DNA of 64,000 nt from Frigoribacterium sp. PvP032 (GTDB lineage: Bacteria; Actinomycetota; Actinomycetes; Actinomycetales; Microbacteriaceae): contig NZ_JAFIBM010000001.1 of the NCBI RefSeq assembly GCF_017833035.1, positions 3,245,762 through 3,309,761 of the forward strand, given 5' to 3'. The notes under the pieces were generated by a model that ran no database searches, was not told where the DNA came from, and saw only the letters and a program-made list of their open reading frames with translations. Positions 40,374 through 48,840 of the stretch are shown piece after piece (the stretch's first letter is position 1; the number at the start of each line of letters is the position of its first letter). The translations under genes and the position numbers were made by a program.

Positions 40374-41326
40374 GAGGTTCCTTCTTCGGCGCCCGTGAGG
40401 GAGGTGGAGACGACGATGCCCGCGAGGCGCGACCCGGCGGAGCCGACGGCGGCGCGGCCGACGACCTGGCCGTCGACCGTGATCGCCAGCGGGCGCGACT
40501 GCGGGTGCGGCAGGGGCAGCACGTCGCCGACGGCGAGGTCGAGCACGATGCTCGGCAGCACCGCGGCGGGGGCGAGGCGGAGCGCGACGTCCACGGGAAC
40601 CGACGCGAGCTGGCCGCCCAGCAGGCGACGCACCTCCGCCGGGTCGACCGCGGACTCGGACTCGCCGAGCTGGGGCAGCAGCACCTCGGCGGGGATCGCG
40701 ACGGTGCCGGCGGCGCTGCGCTCGCCGACCCGGATGTCGAACGAGGCGACGATCATGAGGTCGGACTTCTGCGCGGCCTGGGCGAACTGCGAGTTGTACT
40801 GGAAGCCGCCGACGACGATCTGGGCGACGAGCAGGTTGCCGAACGAGTAGCGGAGGTCGTCGAGGGCGTCCTCCATGAGACGCCGCACGAGGGCCTGCTC
40901 GATCGGGGTGAAGGTGCGCTCCCGCACGGTCGCCGGGCGGGTGCCGCCGAGCATGTGGCTGACCCAGCTGAGCGCCGCGGAGGTCGGGAACTGGATGACG
41001 GCCTTGGGCGTCGTGCCCTCGATGCCGCACAGCACCATCGCGGTCGTCGCCGGCAGCGAGGCGGCGAACTCGTCGTAGGTGAGCACCTGCAGCTGCTCGC
41101 AGGTCACCTGCGACAACACGCGCACCTTGGCGGTGAGCTGCGTGCCCCACTGGCGGGCGAAGGTCTCGAACGCGAGCTCGAGGGCCCGCGAGTGCTCACG
41201 GGGCAGCGTCGTCGGACGACGGAAGTCGTAGATCTCGACCTGCCTCGGCGGGCGCGGCGCAGCGACGGCCGTGGCCGGTGCGGGCGTGCCGGGGGGCAGG
41301 GTCTCGAGGAGCGTCACGACGGGCAC
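40370..41326 (-). CDS. fliM: Flagellar switch protein FliM
   Basis: 318 residues. The middle CheC-like domain (VCGIEG-like, then FPTSAALSWVSHMLGGTRPA) and C-terminal SpoA domain (DLAVGDVLPLPHPQSRPLAI) are clear. The N-terminus lacks the CheY-P binding sequence LSQxEIDALL; it reads MPVVTLLETLPPGTPAPATA. The GTG at 41326 is shown, but a FliA/WhiG-like -10 box ends on it, so initiation at the GTG at 41317 on a leaderless transcript is possible. It lies 37 nt after motB. CheY-P coupling is therefore uncertain. Confidence 0.93.
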   Translation of the reverse strand: MPVVTLLETLPPGTPAPATAVAAPRPPRQVEIYDFRRPTTLPREHSRALELAFETFARQWGTQLTAKVRVLSQVTCEQLQVLTYDEFAASLPATTAMVLCGIEGTTPKAVIQFPTSAALSWVSHMLGGTRPATVRERTFTPIEQALVRRLMEDALDDLRYSFGNLLVAQIVVGGFQYNSQFAQAAQKSDLMIVASFDIRVGERSAAGTVAIPAEVLLPQLGESESAVDPAEVRRLLGGQLASVPVDVALRLAPAAVLPSIVLDLAVGDVLPLPHPQSRPLAITVDGQVVGRAAVGSAGSRLAGIVVSTSLTGAEEGTS

Positions 41327-41354
41327 TCTCGGCCCGCGCCTCCTCGTCGTTAGG
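41326..41354 (-). promoter_or_regulatory. FliA/WhiG-like promoter before fliM
   Basis: CCTAACG at 41354-41348, 14-bp spacer, GCCGAGAG at 41333-41326. Matches the CCTWACG-N14/15-GCCGAKAG pattern at flgB, fliH and flbD. Its expected start would fall at about the second GTG of fliM (41317). It also contains an AGGAGGCGCG decamer in the spacer. Confidence 0.65.
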
Positions 41355-41363
41355 TGCCGGTCG

Positions 41364-42413
41364 TCAGTGGCCCCCGGACTGGGCCCCCTCGGCGTGCGCG
41401 TCCTCGGAGCCGTCGTCCGACTTCTCCTCGGTCTTCTTCTCGGTCTTCTCGGTCTTCTTCTCCGTGGTCGTCGTGGTCGCGGCGGCGTCCTCGACGGCGG
41501 GCGGGCTCTCGGCCGCGGCGTTCCTGCCGGCCGTCACCGCGCCTCCTGCGCCCTCGGCCGCCGCCTGCAGCTGGGGCAGCAGCGCGCTCACGTCGTCGGA
41601 CTGGTTCGACAGGACGACGATGTCGACCCGCCGGTTGGTCGCGAAGTCGGCCTCCGTGCCGCCCGTCGAGAGGGGGCGGGACGAGCCGAAGCCGACGGCC
41701 TGCGCGTGCTCGACCGGGAGGCCGCCGCGCTCGACCAGGTCACGCAGCACCTGCGTGGCACGGGCGGACGACAGCTCCCAGTTGGTGGCGTAGGGAGCGG
41801 TCGAGCTGCGCTGGTCGGCGTGGCCCTCGATGGAGACGTCGTGGCCGGCGCCGCGGAGGACGGGCGCGATGGCGTCCATCACCCGGCGCGCGGTGTCGCT
41901 GAGGTCGGCGCTGTTCGTGCCGAAGAACGTCTCAGAGCCGACCAGCCGCACCGTGAGGCCGCGCGCGTCGGTCGTGAACTGCACGTCGGCGGTGAGGCCG
42001 GAGCCGGCGAGGCCCGCGGCGATCGCCTCCTTGATGGCGGTGAGGTCGTCGAGCTCGGCCTGCGCCTGCGCGAGCTCCTCGGCGGTGCCGGCCGTGCCGC
42101 TCGCGGAGGCCTTGCTCATGTCGGTCTCGTCGCCGGTGGAGTAGCCCTGGCCCTCCGGCGTCACGTCGTTGACCGTGACGACGGTGCCCGACGCCGTGTC
42201 GACCTTGCCGACGTCGGTCTGGCCGAAGCCGGTCGCGAGCGAGTTGCGCAGGGCGATGTACTTGTCCTGGTCGACGCTCGACATCGCGAACAGCACGATG
42301 AACATGCACATGAGCACGGTGACCATGTCCATGTACGAGGCCAGCCAGCGCTCGTCGGGGTGCTCCTCCTCGGCGTGGCCCTTCTTCTTGCGGCCGCCGC
42401 GCGCGCCGCTCAC
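41364..42413 (-). CDS. motB: Flagellar stator protein MotB
   Basis: 349 residues. One TM helix (about 26-48) carries the proton-path Asp in LASYMDMVTVLM, followed by an OmpA-like peptidoglycan-binding domain (IEGHADQRSSTAPYATNWEL and NRRVDIVVL). The C-terminal tail of about 70 residues is Glu/Lys/Thr-rich (TEKKTEKTEKKTEEKS). Start GTG overlapping motA (GTGA). Confidence 0.96.
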   Translation of the reverse strand: MSGARGGRKKKGHAEEEHPDERWLASYMDMVTVLMCMFIVLFAMSSVDQDKYIALRNSLATGFGQTDVGKVDTASGTVVTVNDVTPEGQGYSTGDETDMSKASASGTAGTAEELAQAQAELDDLTAIKEAIAAGLAGSGLTADVQFTTDARGLTVRLVGSETFFGTNSADLSDTARRVMDAIAPVLRGAGHDVSIEGHADQRSSTAPYATNWELSSARATQVLRDLVERGGLPVEHAQAVGFGSSRPLSTGGTEADFATNRRVDIVVLSNQSDDVSALLPQLQAAAEGAGGAVTAGRNAAAESPPAVEDAAATTTTTEKKTEKTEKKTEEKSDDGSEDAHAEGAQSGGH

Positions 42414-43234
42414 GCTGCGAGGCCCTGGTCGTCGGCGCCGGCCCCCGCCTTGGCGCCCTTGCCTGCCTTGCCTGCGCCGGCCTCGAGCGAGTGCACGGGC
42501 ACCATGGCCTTGAGGCGCTCGCCCAGGAGGCGCGGCTGGCTCCCGGCCTGGACGGCCAGCACGCCCTCGATCAGCAGCGTCATGCGCGCCTCGTCGAGGT
42601 CGGCCAGCTTCTTCAGGCGACCGGCGAACGGCAGCCAGAGGAAGTTCGCGCTGAGCAGGCCCCAGAGGGTCGCCACGAACGCCGCCGCGATCAGCGGGCC
42701 GAGCTCGTCGGGCGAGGCGAGGTTCTCGAGCACGTGGGTCAGGCTGACCACCGTGCCGATGATGCCGACGGTCGGGGCGTAGCCGCCCAGGCTGTTGAAG
42801 AACTTGCTCGCCGTGCGGTCGGCGGCGAGACGCGACTCCATCTCGTCCTCGAGCAGGATCCGCAGCTCCTCGCCGTCGGTGCCGTCGGCGATGTTCTGCA
42901 GGGCGCCCTTCATGAAGGGGTCCTCGACCTTCTCGGCCTCCGCCTCGAGCGAGAGCAGGCCCTCGCTGCGCGCCTTCTCGGCGAGCGCCACGATGTCGTC
43001 GATGACCGACTGCGGCGGGATCACCTTGCCCGTGAAGGCGTGCGGGATCTTCTTGAAGCTCAGCATCGCGTCCTTGATCGTCGTGCCGGCGATGCCGACC
43101 GCGATCGTGGCGCCGAAGACGAGCAGCATCGGCGCGGGCAGCAACAGGCCCTCGACGTGGACGCCCTCGAGCTTGATCATCCCGAACAGCGCGCCGAACG
43201 CGAGCAGGATGCCGATGATCGTCGCCGGGTCCAT
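42410..43234 (-). CDS. motA: Flagellar stator protein MotA
   Basis: 274 residues with four TM helices. The conserved C-terminal half includes GGYAPTVGIIGTVVSLTHVLENL and WGLLSANFLWLPFAGRLKKL, and the cytoplasmic loop contains IPPQSVIDDIVALAEKARSEG. Ala/Gly/Lys-rich tail. It works with MotB to convert proton flow into torque. ATGA overlap with flbD. Confidence 0.96.
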   Translation of the reverse strand: MDPATIIGILLAFGALFGMIKLEGVHVEGLLLPAPMLLVFGATIAVGIAGTTIKDAMLSFKKIPHAFTGKVIPPQSVIDDIVALAEKARSEGLLSLEAEAEKVEDPFMKGALQNIADGTDGEELRILLEDEMESRLAADRTASKFFNSLGGYAPTVGIIGTVVSLTHVLENLASPDELGPLIAAAFVATLWGLLSANFLWLPFAGRLKKLADLDEARMTLLIEGVLAVQAGSQPRLLGERLKAMVPVHSLEAGAGKAGKGAKAGAGADDQGLAA

Positions 43235-43629
43235 CAGCGGGCTCCGGTCGGTGCGGGCGCGGGCGCGGTGGCGGTGGCGGTGGCGGTGCTGGCCGTGGGG
43301 GTCTGCTCGGCCGGGCGGAGGGCGCTGACGAGACCGCCGCCTCCTTCGCCGCGCGAGCCGCGGACGATGCCGAGCTGCGGGCCGGTCGACGTCCGGCTGC
43401 CGAGCGGCTGCGTCGCGGGGGCGACGAGGTCGGGCGCGTCGTAGGCCAGGGAGACGATGCGGGCGCGGTAGCGGGCGATCATCTCGATCACCACGGCCAT
43501 CGGCTCGGTGACGATGTACTTCGCCCCGTCAACCATGATCAGCGTCGTGTCGGGCGTCTCGTGGATGCGCTCGATCAGGTCTGGGTTGACAGCGAATCTG
43601 CTGTCGTTGAGTCGCGTGACGACGATCAT
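43234..43629 (-). CDS. flbD: Flagellar protein FlbD with C-terminal extension
   Basis: 131 residues. The first 65 match FlbD: MIVVTRLNDSRFAVNPDLIE and IVTEPMAVVIEMIARYR. A Pro/Ala/Thr-rich tail follows (TATATAPAPAPT). FlbD usually precedes motA in Gram-positive flagellar operons. A short protein of unknown mechanism. SD AGGAC lies 6 nt before the ATG. First gene of the third flagellar block, behind a FliA-like promoter at 43708-43736. Confidence 0.9.
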   Translation of the reverse strand: MIVVTRLNDSRFAVNPDLIERIHETPDTTLIMVDGAKYIVTEPMAVVIEMIARYRARIVSLAYDAPDLVAPATQPLGSRTSTGPQLGIVRGSRGEGGGGLVSALRPAEQTPTASTATATATAPAPAPTGAR

Positions 43630-43635
43630 CGGCCC

Positions 43636-43694
43636 GTCCTAGGTCTGTGTCTCCCGCCACCGTCCGTGGGGCGGGCGAGCTGCTCGTCCTGAGC
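43636..43694 (-). promoter_or_regulatory. flbD leader with GGA-loop hairpins
   Basis: In the mRNA, hairpin GCTC-AGGAC-GAGC (43694-43682) precedes a CCAC-GGACG-GTGG hairpin (43669-43657, extended by outer CCCG/CGGG). The Shine-Dalgarno AGGACGGG (43642-43634) also contains GGA. Three GGA sites, two in loops and one at the ribosome-binding site, fit the architecture of a CsrA target. Not proven. Confidence 0.55.
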
Positions 43695-43707
43695 TGCTCA
43701 GGGGTGA

Positions 43708-43736
43708 CTATCGGCAGGGGGCCGGGCGTCGTTAGG
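43708..43736 (-). promoter_or_regulatory. FliA/WhiG-like promoter of the flbD operon
   Basis: CCTAACG at 43736-43730, 14-bp spacer, GCCGATAG at 43715-43708. Expected start near 43700, giving a leader of about 70 nt. Confidence 0.75.
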
Positions 43737-43873
43737 TGCGGGTCGTGGTGCGGGTCGGGTGCCTCCGCGGGAGCGACAAGACGACGCGGAAGATCACGCC
43801 GTTTCGTCGCTTTCGCGTCGGGACCGACGGCCGCGGGAGGGGAGGACGCAGCGCAGGAGGCGGCAGGCGACAC

Positions 43874-44710
43874 ATGCGCGCAACAGCGGGCTGGCAAGAT
43901 GCTGCGGTGACCGACACCCCCGCGAACGACGGCACGCGCGACGCCACCCCTGTCGCCCGGCCCTCCTCCCCTGCTTCACCTGCCCCCGCCACCGGCTCGA
44001 CGCCCGTCTACTCGACTCCAGAGTCCACCGGGCCGGATGCCGCCCTGTCGCCCGACACGGCGACCCCGCTGGTCGACGACCCGGCCCTGACCGAGACCGC
44101 CGCGACCGTGGACGCCAACCGGCACAGCCTGGTCGAGAACGTGATGGGGGTGGTGACGGGAGTCTTCATCGCCTCCTTCGGGCTGTTCCTGCTCAAGGTG
44201 AGCGGGGCCGTCTCGGGCGGCACCGCCGGCATCGCGCTGCTGCTCGACTACGCCGGGCCGCTGTCGTTCGGGGCGTTGTTCATGCTGGTGAACGTGCCGT
44301 TCTTCGCTCTCGCGGTGTGGAAGAAGGGGCTCGCGTTCACGCTGCGGACCGTGCTGACCGTCGGCATGGTGTCGGCCATGTCGTACCTGCACCCGGCCGT
44401 GTTCCACATCGACGACATCGACCCGGTCTACGGCACGCTCGGCGGAAACCTGCTCGTCGGGGTGGGACTGCTGATCCTGTTCCGCCACGGGGCGAGCCTC
44501 GGGGGCATCAACATCCTCGCGCTCGTGCTGCAGGAGAAGCTCGGCTGGCGGGCCGGCTACGTGCAGATGGCCGTCGACGTCGTGATCATCCTGTTCTCGC
44601 TCACCGTCGTCTCGCCCTGGATCGTGCTGCTGTCGGCCGCGGGTGCCGTGGTGCTCAACCTCGTGCTCGCCCTCAACCACAAGCAGGGGCGATACCTCGG
44701 TCGCACGTGA
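43874..44710 (+). CDS. YitT family membrane protein
   Basis: 278 residues from ATG 43874. After a disordered Thr/Pro/Ala-rich N-terminus of about 70 residues, five or six TM helices (from VVTGVFIASFGLFLLKVSGAVSGGTAG on) match the DUF161 part of YitT. The C-terminal DUF2179 domain common in larger YitT proteins is absent. Function unknown. An in-frame GTG at 43907 is another possible start, and the choice is uncertain because neither has a good Shine-Dalgarno. Divergent from flbD and unrelated to the flagellar genes. Confidence 0.75.
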   Translation: MRATAGWQDAAVTDTPANDGTRDATPVARPSSPASPAPATGSTPVYSTPESTGPDAALSPDTATPLVDDPALTETAATVDANRHSLVENVMGVVTGVFIASFGLFLLKVSGAVSGGTAGIALLLDYAGPLSFGALFMLVNVPFFALAVWKKGLAFTLRTVLTVGMVSAMSYLHPAVFHIDDIDPVYGTLGGNLLVGVGLLILFRHGASLGGINILALVLQEKLGWRAGYVQMAVDVVIILFSLTVVSPWIVLLSAAGAVVLNLVLALNHKQGRYLGRT

Positions 44711-44832
44711 CCACTTCGGGGGTGATCTGGGGGTGAACCGCTCTCAGGTCGGACACAGACTCGAGAAAGTCTCTACCTTGGGCGTCGGGCCGACGACCGT
44801 CGAGGCCACCCCGCTCTAGAGGAGTCACGACC

Positions 44833-45117
44833 ATGACCTACGACCAGAACACCCCCGCCACCACGGCCCCCGGCGCATCGGCCAAGTTCAACACGCTCGC
44901 CATCGTCGGCTTCGTGCTCGCGTTCGTCGTCAACATCGCCGGCGTCGTCGTCAGCTTCATCGCCCTGTCGCAGATCAAGAAGACCGGCGAGCGTGGCCGC
45001 GGCCTCGCCATCGCCGGCATCATCATCGGTCTGCTGTCGATCGTCTTCGGCATCGTCTACATCACGGTGCTGCTGCCCATGATCATGGAGCAGGTCGGCA
45101 ACGTCCCCACTTACTGA
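44833..45117 (+). CDS. DUF4190 family small membrane protein
   Basis: 94 residues with two TM helices (about 25-45 and 58-82) joined by ALSQIKKTGERGRGLAIAG, the typical DUF4190 signature. Function unknown. GAGGAG is 8 nt before the ATG. A strong terminator follows at 45137-45175. Confidence 0.88.
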   Translation: MTYDQNTPATTAPGASAKFNTLAIVGFVLAFVVNIAGVVVSFIALSQIKKTGERGRGLAIAGIIIGLLSIVFGIVYITVLLPMIMEQVGNVPTY

Positions 45118-45136
45118 TCTCTGCGAGACCGCCTGC

Positions 45137-45175
45137 AGGAGGCGCGGTGCCCGTTCGACGGGCACCGCGCCTCCT
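45137..45175. terminator. Terminator with AGGAGGCGCGG stem
   Basis: A perfect 17-bp stem (beginning AGGAGGCGCGGTGCCCG) with loop TTCGA lies 19 bp after the DUF4190 stop codon. It shares the decamer stem seen at 4241-4277 and 46979-47024. It may also act for the minus-strand small gene at 45194-45301. Confidence 0.9.
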
Positions 45176-45193
45176 TCGTGTCGGAGGGTGTCG

Positions 45194-45301
45194 TCAGGCG
45201 GCGGAGGCGGAGGCGCGGGTGCGGGCCCGGCGGCTCCACAGCTCTCCGATGATGATCAGGACGGCCGCGACGCCGCGGGCGCTGGTGGTGACGATGGTCA
45301 T
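45194..45301 (-). CDS. Possible 35-residue membrane protein
   Basis: A minus-strand frame of 35 codons, with AGGAG 7 nt before the ATG. It begins TIVTTSARGVAAVLIIIGEL and ends in an Arg/Ala-rich stretch, giving one short hydrophobic helix followed by a positive tail. It is too short for confident gene calling. Support comes from its ribosome-binding site and from lying just before the AGGAGGCGCGG terminator. Confidence 0.4.
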   Translation of the reverse strand: MTIVTTSARGVAAVLIIIGELWSRRARTRASASAA

Positions 45302-45423
45302 GGTGGGGCTCCTGTCCTGTGCGCGACGGTCACGGCCGAGGTCACGGCCGACATGATCGACGCGTGCGTTGCGACGACGCTACGGGCGACGTTCCACGGA
45401 CACCTCCGCCACGCGAACGAGAT

Positions 45424-46701
45424 CTACGGCGGCCAGGCCGTCCAGAGGAGGACGATCGCGACGACCTGGAGCGCGAGGCCGGTGACGATCGTGACGACCA
45501 CGCGCCTCCTCGTGGCCGACAGCTGCGGGTCGCCCAGCAGCGGTGCGAGCGGCATCAGCATCCGGAAGCTCGACTGCTGCGGCAGGAACACCGCGACGAG
45601 GTAGGCGACGTACCCGATCGCGTAGGTCTGCAGCTCGAGGCCGAGACGCTGCGACCGACGGACCAGCCCGAGCACGACCGCCGCGAGCAGCAGCACCACG
45701 GCCACGACCCCGAGCCAGCCGGCCATCGCCTCGCCGAAGCGGAACCACGGCGTGAAGGGGACGAAGCCGTCCGATCCGATGTAGTCACGCCACCACGACG
45801 ACTCCGTCGCGAAGTAGCCGTCGCGCTCGCCGGTGACCGCGGCCACGACGACCGGCCACGCGAAGCCCGCCGCCGTGACGATCAGCCCTGCCGCCCAGAT
45901 GCGGACGTGCTCGGCGAGGGGCGTGGGGGCGAGCTCGGGGTCGTCCTCGTTCTCCGCCCGGCGTCGGGCTCGGCGGCTCCGCACCAGACGCACCAGCCAG
46001 GTCAGGCCCAGCGCGGCCGAGAGTGCCAGCCCGCCCGGGTGCGCGAACGACGCGAGCACGCCGAGCACCGCGAACCAGGCCCACCGCCGCGCCGTCATCG
46101 CGAGCAGCGCGCCGAACATCAGCAGCAGGAACAGCGACTCCGCGTAGGGCACCTGCAGCATGAACGACATCGGCGCGACGCAGAAGAAGACCGCACCCCA
46201 GAAGGAGGCGCGGGCACCGAACCGCGTCAGCATCAGCCGGTGGAGCACCAGCGTCGCACCGGCTCCCGCCAGCACCGCCACGACGATCGCCGCGATCAGC
46301 CAGTCGCCGCCGACCACCGGCCGCACGACCCGCACCAGCGCCGGGAAGAGCGGCATGAACGCCCACGCGTTCTTGACGACCTGGCCGTCGTCGTTCCGCG
46401 GCAGCTCGGCGGGGTAGCCCTGCTCGGAGATCTCGCGGTAGAAGACGGCGTCCCACGACGAGAGGTAGCCCGCGAAGCCCGGGCCTCCGTCGTGCTGTGC
46501 CCAGGTCGCAGTCGCCGTGAGCGAGTGGACGGCAGCGAGGAACAGCGTCGTGACGAGGCGCGAGGCGGCGTACACGCCGAGGAGGACGAACGTCGTCGCG
46601 AGGCCGGGTCGCAGGCGGGGCCGGGGCCGGTCGGGGGTGCCAGTTCGCGGGGCGGACGGCTCCGGGCGCGTGCTGCGCCGCGCCTCCGTCCCCGTCGTCA
46701 T
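45424..46701 (-). CDS. PIG-V-like mannosyltransferase family membrane protein
   Basis: 425 residues with about ten TM helices. The first extracytoplasmic loop has YLSSWDAVFYREISEQGYP, with the acidic residue of GT-C glycosyltransferases. The pattern AFMPLFPALVRVV after it and the VPYAESLFLLL box are typical of the actinobacterial PIG-V-like mannosyltransferase family. Donor is probably polyprenyl-phospho-mannose, but substrate is unknown. Start ATG 46701 without a clear Shine-Dalgarno sequence. Confidence 0.82.
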   Translation of the reverse strand: MTTGTEARRSTRPEPSAPRTGTPDRPRPRLRPGLATTFVLLGVYAASRLVTTLFLAAVHSLTATATWAQHDGGPGFAGYLSSWDAVFYREISEQGYPAELPRNDDGQVVKNAWAFMPLFPALVRVVRPVVGGDWLIAAIVVAVLAGAGATLVLHRLMLTRFGARASFWGAVFFCVAPMSFMLQVPYAESLFLLLMFGALLAMTARRWAWFAVLGVLASFAHPGGLALSAALGLTWLVRLVRSRRARRRAENEDDPELAPTPLAEHVRIWAAGLIVTAAGFAWPVVVAAVTGERDGYFATESSWWRDYIGSDGFVPFTPWFRFGEAMAGWLGVVAVVLLLAAVVLGLVRRSQRLGLELQTYAIGYVAYLVAVFLPQQSSFRMLMPLAPLLGDPQLSATRRRVVVTIVTGLALQVVAIVLLWTAWPP

Positions 46702-46978
46702 CGATCTTGTCTACCCGGCAGGCGCTGGGAGGGCGGGCCGCCGTACCCCGCGCCCCCGCGCCCCGCACTCGGAGGTGCGGGCGACCCGCCGACATCGGAG
46801 TGGACACGTGCGGGTGCGGCTGGGCGTGGAGGTGCGCGCCCGCCACGGAGACCGGCCCCAGCTGGACCCTCGGGACCCGCGCAGGCCCGCGGGCGCGCGC
46901 GAGGGTGCGCGCGGGTTCGTGGGGTGCGGGCGCGGGCGGGCGGGCACGCGCGTGCGGCGGCAGGTGCGAGACGAGACC
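46702..46978. other. G/C-rich spacer upstream of the mannosyltransferase gene
   Basis: 277 bp with simple G/C-rich runs (GCGGGCGCGGGCGGGCGGGC near 46927-46946). I see no coding frame on either strand and no convincing promoter. It holds the upstream region of the mannosyltransferase gene on the minus strand and the downstream region of flgE. Confidence 0.5.
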
Positions 46979-47024
46979 GCAGGAGGCGCGGGCCGGTCTC
47001 GAGGACCGGGCCCGCGCCTCCTGC
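46979..47024 (-). terminator. Terminator of the fliH-flgE operon
   Basis: A 20-bp stem interrupted by one bulged G (GCAGGAGGCGCGGG...CCCGCGCCTCCTGC outer part, CCGGTC/GACCGG inner) with a TCGAG loop, 23 bp after the flgE stop codon. Its stem uses the AGGAGGCGCG decamer. Confidence 0.85.
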
Positions 47025-47047
47025 GCTGCGGCTGCAGCAGCGAGCGG

Positions 47048-48220
47048 CTAGCGCTTCAGGTTGGTGAGCTCCTGGAGGACCTCGTCCGAGGTGGTGATGA
47101 TGCGGGCGTTCGCCTGGAAGCCGCGCTGGGCGACGATGAGGTTCGTGAACTCCTGCGAGAGGTCGACGTTGCTCATCTCGAGCGTGCCGCTCGAGAGCGA
47201 GCCGACTCCGGGCGAGCCGGGGACGCCGAGCGCCGCGTTGCCCGAGTTCGCCGTGGCGCGGTAGCCCGACGAGCCGGACTTCTCGAGGCCGCCCGGGTTG
47301 GCGAAGGTCGCCAGCGCGATCCGGCCGACGGCGAGCGACTCGCCGTTGCTGAACTGCCCGACGAGGGTGCCGTCCTTCGAGAGGCTGAAGCCCTTGAGCG
47401 TGCCGGCCTCGCGACCGTTCTGGTCGGTGACGGCGACGGTGTTCAGCGCCGCGAAGCCGGTGATCTTCGACAGGTCGACGGCGATGCCGCCGACGGTCAG
47501 CGAGCCGGCGCCGTTCTGGGCACCGTCGGTGAAGGTGAGGGCGGTGCTGCCGGGAGCCCCGACGCCGTCGGTGCCGGTGACGTTCCAGCCGCCCGCGGTG
47601 CGCGTGAACGACAGCGTCAGCGTGCGCTCGGTGCCGAACGCGTCGTAGACCTTCGAGTCGCGCGTCAGGGTCTCGCCGACCGCGGTCTCGGACGGCAGGT
47701 TGCCGGCGACGTTCGCCCCGGTCGTGGCGGTGGCCGGTGCCGCGCCGTTCAGGGGCAGCATGATGTCGCCCACCGCGCCTCCGTCGTTGACGACGCCGTT
47801 CGTGGCGGAGTAGCCCTGCACGATCTTGCCGTCGGCCGAGACGAGGCGGCCGTCGGCGTCGAAGTCGAACGCGCCCGCACGCGTGTAGACGGTGTCGTTG
47901 CCGAGGCGCGTCACGAAGAAGCCGTCGCCCGAGATCATCAGGTCGGTCGCCTTGCCGGTCGCCTGCGCCGAGCCCTGGGCGAAGTTCGTCGAGATGCCCG
48001 CGACCTGCACGCCGAGGCCGACCTGCGCGGGGTTCGTGCCGCCGATGCCGGTCTGCGGGCCTCCGGCGCCCTGGGTCATCTGCGACAGGGTGTCCTGGAA
48101 CTGCGTGGTCGACGACTTGAAGCCGGCGGTGTTGACGTTGGCGATGTTGTTGCCGGTGACGTCGAGCATGGTCTGGTGCGACCGGAGACCGGAGATGCCG
48201 GAGTAGAGGGAGCGGAGCAT
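47048..48220 (-). CDS. flgE: Flagellar hook protein FlgE
   Basis: 390 residues. N-terminal rod/hook signature LRSLYSGISGLRSHQTMLDV and GNNIANVNTAGFKSS. C-terminal NVDLSQEFTNLIVAQRGFQANARIITTSDEVLQEL is the conserved hook/rod helix. The D1/D2 region is Gly/Ala/Thr-rich, as usual. The gene follows flgD with a 103-bp spacer that contains two GGA-loop hairpins. It builds the hook, exported before FliK-dependent switching. Confidence 0.95.
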   Translation of the reverse strand: MLRSLYSGISGLRSHQTMLDVTGNNIANVNTAGFKSSTTQFQDTLSQMTQGAGGPQTGIGGTNPAQVGLGVQVAGISTNFAQGSAQATGKATDLMISGDGFFVTRLGNDTVYTRAGAFDFDADGRLVSADGKIVQGYSATNGVVNDGGAVGDIMLPLNGAAPATATTGANVAGNLPSETAVGETLTRDSKVYDAFGTERTLTLSFTRTAGGWNVTGTDGVGAPGSTALTFTDGAQNGAGSLTVGGIAVDLSKITGFAALNTVAVTDQNGREAGTLKGFSLSKDGTLVGQFSNGESLAVGRIALATFANPGGLEKSGSSGYRATANSGNAALGVPGSPGVGSLSSGTLEMSNVDLSQEFTNLIVAQRGFQANARIITTSDEVLQELTNLKR

Positions 48221-48250
48221 GGGAGCTGCCTTTCGGACGGAGCTGAGGAG

Positions 48251-48286
48251 GCGCGTCCTGCGCGGAGAGACCGGTCGCGTCCTGCG
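48251..48286 (-). promoter_or_regulatory. flgE leader: two GCAGGACGCG hairpins
   Basis: In the mRNA, CGC-AGGAC-GCG (48286-48276) and GCGC-AGGAC-GCGC (48263-48251) lie in the flgD-flgE spacer, 12 nt apart and 30 nt before the start codon. Both put AGGA in a loop, as in CsrA-binding sites. No FliA-like promoter is seen here, so they would act on the operon mRNA. Confidence 0.5.
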
Positions 48287-48323
48287 TCCGGGGCGGTGCT
48301 GAGAAGTGCGGGGGGGCGAGTCG

Positions 48324-48764
48324 CTAGGCCTTGGGCGTCGCGGTGATGCCGGAGATGAGATCCAACGCGACCTCCTTCCCGCCGACGGTGACCTTGGGCA
48401 CGGACTCGGCGAACGAGACGCTCGTCGCGGTGCCGGTGACGGCCTTGCCGTCGGGGCCCGTGTAGCTGACCTCGCGACCGACCAGGGCCGACGCCGAGGT
48501 GCGCATCTGCAGCGAGAAGCCCTCGTTCGCGGTCGTCGTCTGGTTGGTGATCTGCTCCATCATCGCGAGCTGCGTGGTCTGCGCCATCATCGCGTTGGTG
48601 TCCATCGGCGACGACGGGTCCTGGTTCTTCAGCTGCGTGACCAGCAGGTTCATGAACATCTCGCCGTCCATGGCGGTCTTCGTCGTGCGCGCCGACGACG
48701 ACTGCTGGGCGGCGGCCATCACGGTCGGGTCGACGGTTCCGGAGATCTGGTCGATCGAGGGCAT
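48324..48764 (-). CDS. flgD: Flagellar hook-assembly scaffold FlgD
   Basis: 146 residues, short compared with about 220-230 in enterobacteria because the C-terminal Tudor/FnIII part is reduced. The conserved N-terminus ARTTKTAMDGEMFMNLLVTQ followed by LKNQDPSSPMDTNAMMAQTTQLAMMEQ is clear. Start ATG 48764 with AGGAAG upstream. Confidence 0.92.
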   Translation of the reverse strand: MPSIDQISGTVDPTVMAAAQQSSSARTTKTAMDGEMFMNLLVTQLKNQDPSSPMDTNAMMAQTTQLAMMEQITNQTTTANEGFSLQMRTSASALVGREVSYTGPDGKAVTGTATSVSFAESVPKVTVGGKEVALDLISGITATPKA

Positions 48765-48840
48765 CTGCTGTGTCTTCCTGTGGAGGGGAGGTGCGGTGAG
48801 AGCTGTGGAGGGGTGGTATCGCTGGCGGCGGGCCGTGCCG

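Noticed and set aside
46702-46978. Gene in the GC-rich spacer upstream of the mannosyltransferase gene
   Set aside because: Frames are Arg/Ala/Gly-rich low complexity without a ribosome-binding site.
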